From: JAUIET01 sp045106985
Lineage (GTDB): Bacteria > Pseudomonadota > Gammaproteobacteria > Pseudomonadales > JAUIET01
Direction of reading: 5' to 3'
NCBI GenBank assembly: GCA_045106985.1
Contig: JBGCFQ010000002.1
Span: 102,614-166,613 of the forward strand
Length of the DNA: 64,000 bases
Positions within the stretch are counted from its first letter, which is position 1, and every line of letters starts with the position of its first letter. The notes beneath the pieces were generated by a model, which was not told the origin of the DNA, made no database searches, and saw only the letters and a program-made list of their open reading frames with translations. The translations under genes and the position numbers were made by a program. Positions 61,315 to 64,000 of this stretch are shown here, one piece after another.

Positions 61315-62532
61315 TCAAGCCACTAGCTTGTTTAATCCAAATATAGGCATCAATATCGCGAGTATAATGAGTAGAACAACAATGCCCATCACCACGATCA
61401 TAAGCGGCTCTAACACACCCATCATGGTATTCGCCGTCATTTCCAGTTCACGCTCCTGATTCAATGCCGCCCTATCCAACATAGCTTCGAGTTCGCCACT
61501 AAGCTCGCCACTGGCGATCATATGCACCATCATCGGTGGAAATTGTTCGGTCTTCTCAAGGGCCTTATGCAAGCTACTGCCTTCCTGAACCTGCATGGCC
61601 GCCACTTCAACCGCTTCGCGTAAAATGGTGTTACCCATTACTTCCGCCGCTATGCGCATTGCATCCAATAATGGCACGCTCGACGCAATAAGAATATTCA
61701 AAGTACTGGCAAAGCGGGCCGACTCTGAGCTGCGCACCAACTCGCCTACCAATGGCAGTTTGAGTTGTAAAACATGCATGCTGCGTAGAAATTTAGGTTT
61801 GCTTAGCGACACTCGAAACGCCACAATTAGTGCAGCGATAACGAGAATACTTAGGCCGCCCCACTCCGATAAATAATCGCTGCAGGCAATGAGTATTTTA
61901 GTCAGCGTCGGCAGCTCGGCTTGGCTATTTTGAAAAATTCTGATGAGGTCTGGCACCACATAAACCATCAAACCACCCACTACCGCAAGCGCAACAAAAA
62001 CCACGACCATTGGGTAAATCATTGCCATCTTCATTTTCTGCTGCGTGTATTGCCGCGACTCGGTGTAATCAGCTAATCGCTCAAGTACAACACCTAGAAA
62101 GCCCGAATGTTCACCGGCTTTCACCATAGCTCGGTACATATCATTAAACACACCAGGGTAGTCGCTAAGCGCATAGGCCAATGAATGGCCTTCCGTTACT
62201 CTAGAGCGAACCTCTAGTAGAATACCCTCAACCTTCCCTCTACGACTTTGCGCTGCGGCCGCTCGCAAACTTTCATCGATTGGCAAGTTTGACTGTATCA
62301 GAGTCGCCAAATGTCGGGTTAGCAACACCAGTTCAGCAAAGCGGATTTTTCTTGAACTGACCCCACCACCAGTGCCGGGAGAATCAGTACCTGATTTAGA
62401 CAGCACCACATTCATTGGCTTGAGTTTTTTCTCACGCAACTGCGAACGAATATGTCGTTCGCTGTCACCTTCTAAAACGCCCTTTACTTTTTTTCCGCTG
62501 CCGTCGAGCGCTTGATAACTGTATGCTGACAT
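61315..62532 (-). CDS. gspF: Type II secretion inner-membrane platform protein GspF
   Basis: A 405-residue polytopic protein with the two PilC-like repeats (LTRHLATLIQSNLPIDESLRAA, and ESARFASTLNILIASSVPLLDAM) and three membrane segments. It is coupled to gspE, eight bases after the gspE stop. The length and repeat order are normal for GspF. Confidence 0.95.
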   Translation of the reverse strand: MSAYSYQALDGSGKKVKGVLEGDSERHIRSQLREKKLKPMNVVLSKSGTDSPGTGGGVSSRKIRFAELVLLTRHLATLIQSNLPIDESLRAAAAQSRRGKVEGILLEVRSRVTEGHSLAYALSDYPGVFNDMYRAMVKAGEHSGFLGVVLERLADYTESRQYTQQKMKMAMIYPMVVVFVALAVVGGLMVYVVPDLIRIFQNSQAELPTLTKILIACSDYLSEWGGLSILVIAALIVAFRVSLSKPKFLRSMHVLQLKLPLVGELVRSSESARFASTLNILIASSVPLLDAMRIAAEVMGNTILREAVEVAAMQVQEGSSLHKALEKTEQFPPMMVHMIASGELSGELEAMLDRAALNQERELEMTANTMMGVLEPLMIVVMGIVVLLIILAILMPIFGLNKLVA

Positions 62533-62539
62533 TGTTCTG

Positions 62540-64000
62540 CTACGCGGCCGTAGTAACCCGGACGAGTTCCTCTACCGACGTTTCGCCCGCGAACACTCGC
62601 TCGCGCCCGTGATCGATAATGCCCTGACTCGAGCGTCGCGCATGAAGGTGTAATTCTTGCTCACTGGCGCCATCGTGAATCATATGGCGCATCTCTTCAT
62701 CGATCATTATCAATTCGTAGATACCCGTTCTACCACGGTAACCGGATTGGCTGCAGCTTCTGCAGCCTTTCGCGCGATAGGTCATCGCCCCGGCTGGAAC
62801 CACTTCTACACCTAGCAGCTTAAGTGTTGACGCTTCTGGCTGGTAATGCTCTTTGCACTCTAAGCACAATATGCGTACCAAGCGTTGTGCCATTACAGCC
62901 ACAAGGCTTGAAGACAGCAAAAATGGCTCTACTCCCATGTCGTTCATTCGAGTAATAGCACCAATGGCCGTATTGGTGTGCAAGGTAGATAATACTAAAT
63001 GGCCTGTAAGACTGGCCTGAACCGCAATTTCTGCCGTTTCAATATCGCGGATCTCTCCGACCATCACAACATCAGGATCTTGGCGTAGAATTGCTCTCAA
63101 ACCACGGGCAAAGGTCATGGTAGCTTTTGGATTAACCTGTGTTTGCCCTATCCCAGGCAACATGTATTCAATCGGATCCTCAATCGTCAAGATGTTACGG
63201 CTGGTCTCGTTAATATGACTTAAGCCGGCATAGAGGCTGGTGGTTTTACCCGATCCGGTTGGGCCCGTAACCAAAATAACGCCGTGCGGGTGCAGCAGGG
63301 CTTTGCGGTAGTTCGCTTCAACCCCTTCACCCATTCGCAGCTGTTCCAGTTCCAGCTGACCGGCTTGCTTATCGAGCAAGCGCAGCACAACACGCTCACC
63401 GTGAACCGAGGGTATGGTCGACATTCTGATATCTACCGCATGTCCAGCTATGCGAACTGATATTCGACCGTCTTGCGGCACACGTTTCTCGGCAATATCA
63501 AGCTTAGCCATGACCTTAAGGCGTGATACCAGCAAGGTGGCTAATGCTCGCTTGGGTGACAGTACTTCTTGAAGCACGCCGTCCACACGAAAGCGAACGA
63601 CCATTTGTTCTTCAAAGGTTTCTATGTGGATGTCTGAGGCTTGTTCGCGTATCGCCTGCGACAGTAACGCGTTAATCAAGCGAATAACCGGCGCGTCCTG
63701 ATCGCTGTCCATCAGGTCACTGGTGGACGGTATTTCTTCAGCTAAGCGAGATAAATCAAGATCAGCGTCCAGGTTTTCAGCCGCCATCGTCGCTTCGTTA
63801 TCACTGCCCTGATACAATTCTGTTAAGGTCGCTCGAAATTCATCTTCCGGTAGCTCCACCGCCTCGAAATCACAGCCTATAGCGCGCTGAATTTCCATCA
63901 AACTATTCAGTGACATGCTAGGTAAGTGTCGAAGAATGTTCTTGCCTTCAACGGTTTCAAGCAAAACTCCATGCTCACGAGCAAAGCTAAAGGGTAGCTT
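62540..64000 (-). CDS. gspE: Type II secretion ATPase GspE, 5' end missing
   Basis: About 487 residues are in the window. The family N-terminal LPFSFAREHGVLL reaches the edge, so the start codon lies just beyond 64000. Visible parts: the N2 domain, Walker A GPTGSGKTT, the Asp box, Walker B (DPDVVMVGEIRD), the His box (LHTNTA), and a tetracysteine zinc site (CLECKEHY, then GCRSCSQSG). It powers pseudopilus assembly. gspC and gspD are not seen and may lie further upstream. Confidence 0.95.
   Translation of the reverse strand, partial: KLPFSFAREHGVLLETVEGKNILRHLPSMSLNSLMEIQRAIGCDFEAVELPEDEFRATLTELYQGSDNEATMAAENLDADLDLSRLAEEIPSTSDLMDSDQDAPVIRLINALLSQAIREQASDIHIETFEEQMVVRFRVDGVLQEVLSPKRALATLLVSRLKVMAKLDIAEKRVPQDGRISVRIAGHAVDIRMSTIPSVHGERVVLRLLDKQAGQLELEQLRMGEGVEANYRKALLHPHGVILVTGPTGSGKTTSLYAGLSHINETSRNILTIEDPIEYMLPGIGQTQVNPKATMTFARGLRAILRQDPDVVMVGEIRDIETAEIAVQASLTGHLVLSTLHTNTAIGAITRMNDMGVEPFLLSSSLVAVMAQRLVRILCLECKEHYQPEASTLKLLGVEVVPAGAMTYRAKGCRSCSQSGYRGRTGIYELIMIDEEMRHMIHDGASEQELHLHARRSSQGIIDHGRERVFAGETSVEELVRVTTAA

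Overview
The window looks like chromosomal DNA of a Gram-negative gammaproteobacterium, probably marine and aerobic, with intermediate GC. The reasons are the dnaX-ebfC-recR block with a 4.5S RNA gene in front, the YcgN/YcgL pair, a split-alpha pntAA-pntAB-pntB operon, a type II secretion operon, many lipoprotein and outer-membrane signals, and paired acyl-CoA dehydrogenases. The genus cannot be told from the sequence. I saw no tRNA, rRNA, CRISPR array, insertion sequence, phage gene or integration site. No gene-free stretch exceeds 300 bases except 9961-10309, which holds the 4.5S RNA gene (ffs), its promoter and a small direct-repeat array.

Layout. 1-5.9 kb: the 5' part of a PQQ-dependent alcohol dehydrogenase, a repeat-built Ala/Asp-rich lipoprotein, a SpoU-type RNA methyltransferase, a CoxE-like VWA protein with a MoxR ATPase, a small membrane protein, YcgN and YcgL. 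5.9-10.3 kb: rnd, recR, ebfC, dnaX (with a frameshift-type A10 tract) and ffs. 10.3-30.3 kb: metabolic and envelope genes, including an MDR alcohol dehydrogenase, a DUF1214 protein, proton-translocating transhydrogenase, an ornithine-lipid pair (olsB-olsA), a sulfotransferase, a reprolysin-like metalloprotease fused to a lipoprotein-like domain, a 7TMR-DISM histidine kinase, an SDR with a short rubredoxin, two acyl-CoA dehydrogenases, an EthD-like protein, a thioesterase and a Nudix hydrolase.

30.4-45.5 kb, all on the minus strand, is the most unusual region. One MotA/TolQ/ExbB protein, two ExbD/TolR proteins and a TonB/AgmX-like protein with a Lys-Pro spacer are followed, upstream in the transcript, by a small periplasmic protein, three TPR proteins, a coiled-coil periplasmic protein, an outer-membrane beta-barrel and an SH3-domain protein. 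The part list recalls the Agl-Glt gliding/envelope machinery of Myxococcus. It is followed by an ApbE-DUF3570-DUF4266-TlpA block and then by a second copy of the SH3 and barrel modules.

45.6-53.9 kb: a divergent group of exported c-type cytochrome proteins: a PD40-propeller dihaem lipoprotein resembling the HzsA family, a monohaem protein, a dihaem LamG lipoprotein, and a Tat-exported DUF1501-like protein. This recalls the cytochrome/DUF1501 pairs of planctomycetes and has no described role that I know of.

54-64 kb: a methyltransferase with a Trm112-like N-terminus, then gspN-M-L-K-J-I-H-G-F-E of a type II secretion system in minus-strand order. gspE runs off the right edge; gspC and gspD are not in the window. 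The secretion system may export the GlyGly-CTERM metalloprotease at 19.5-21.7 kb.

Start codons were chosen from Shine-Dalgarno spacing, signal peptides and remembered family N-termini, and several differ from the longest open frame. All family assignments were made by eye from motifs; none was checked against a database.
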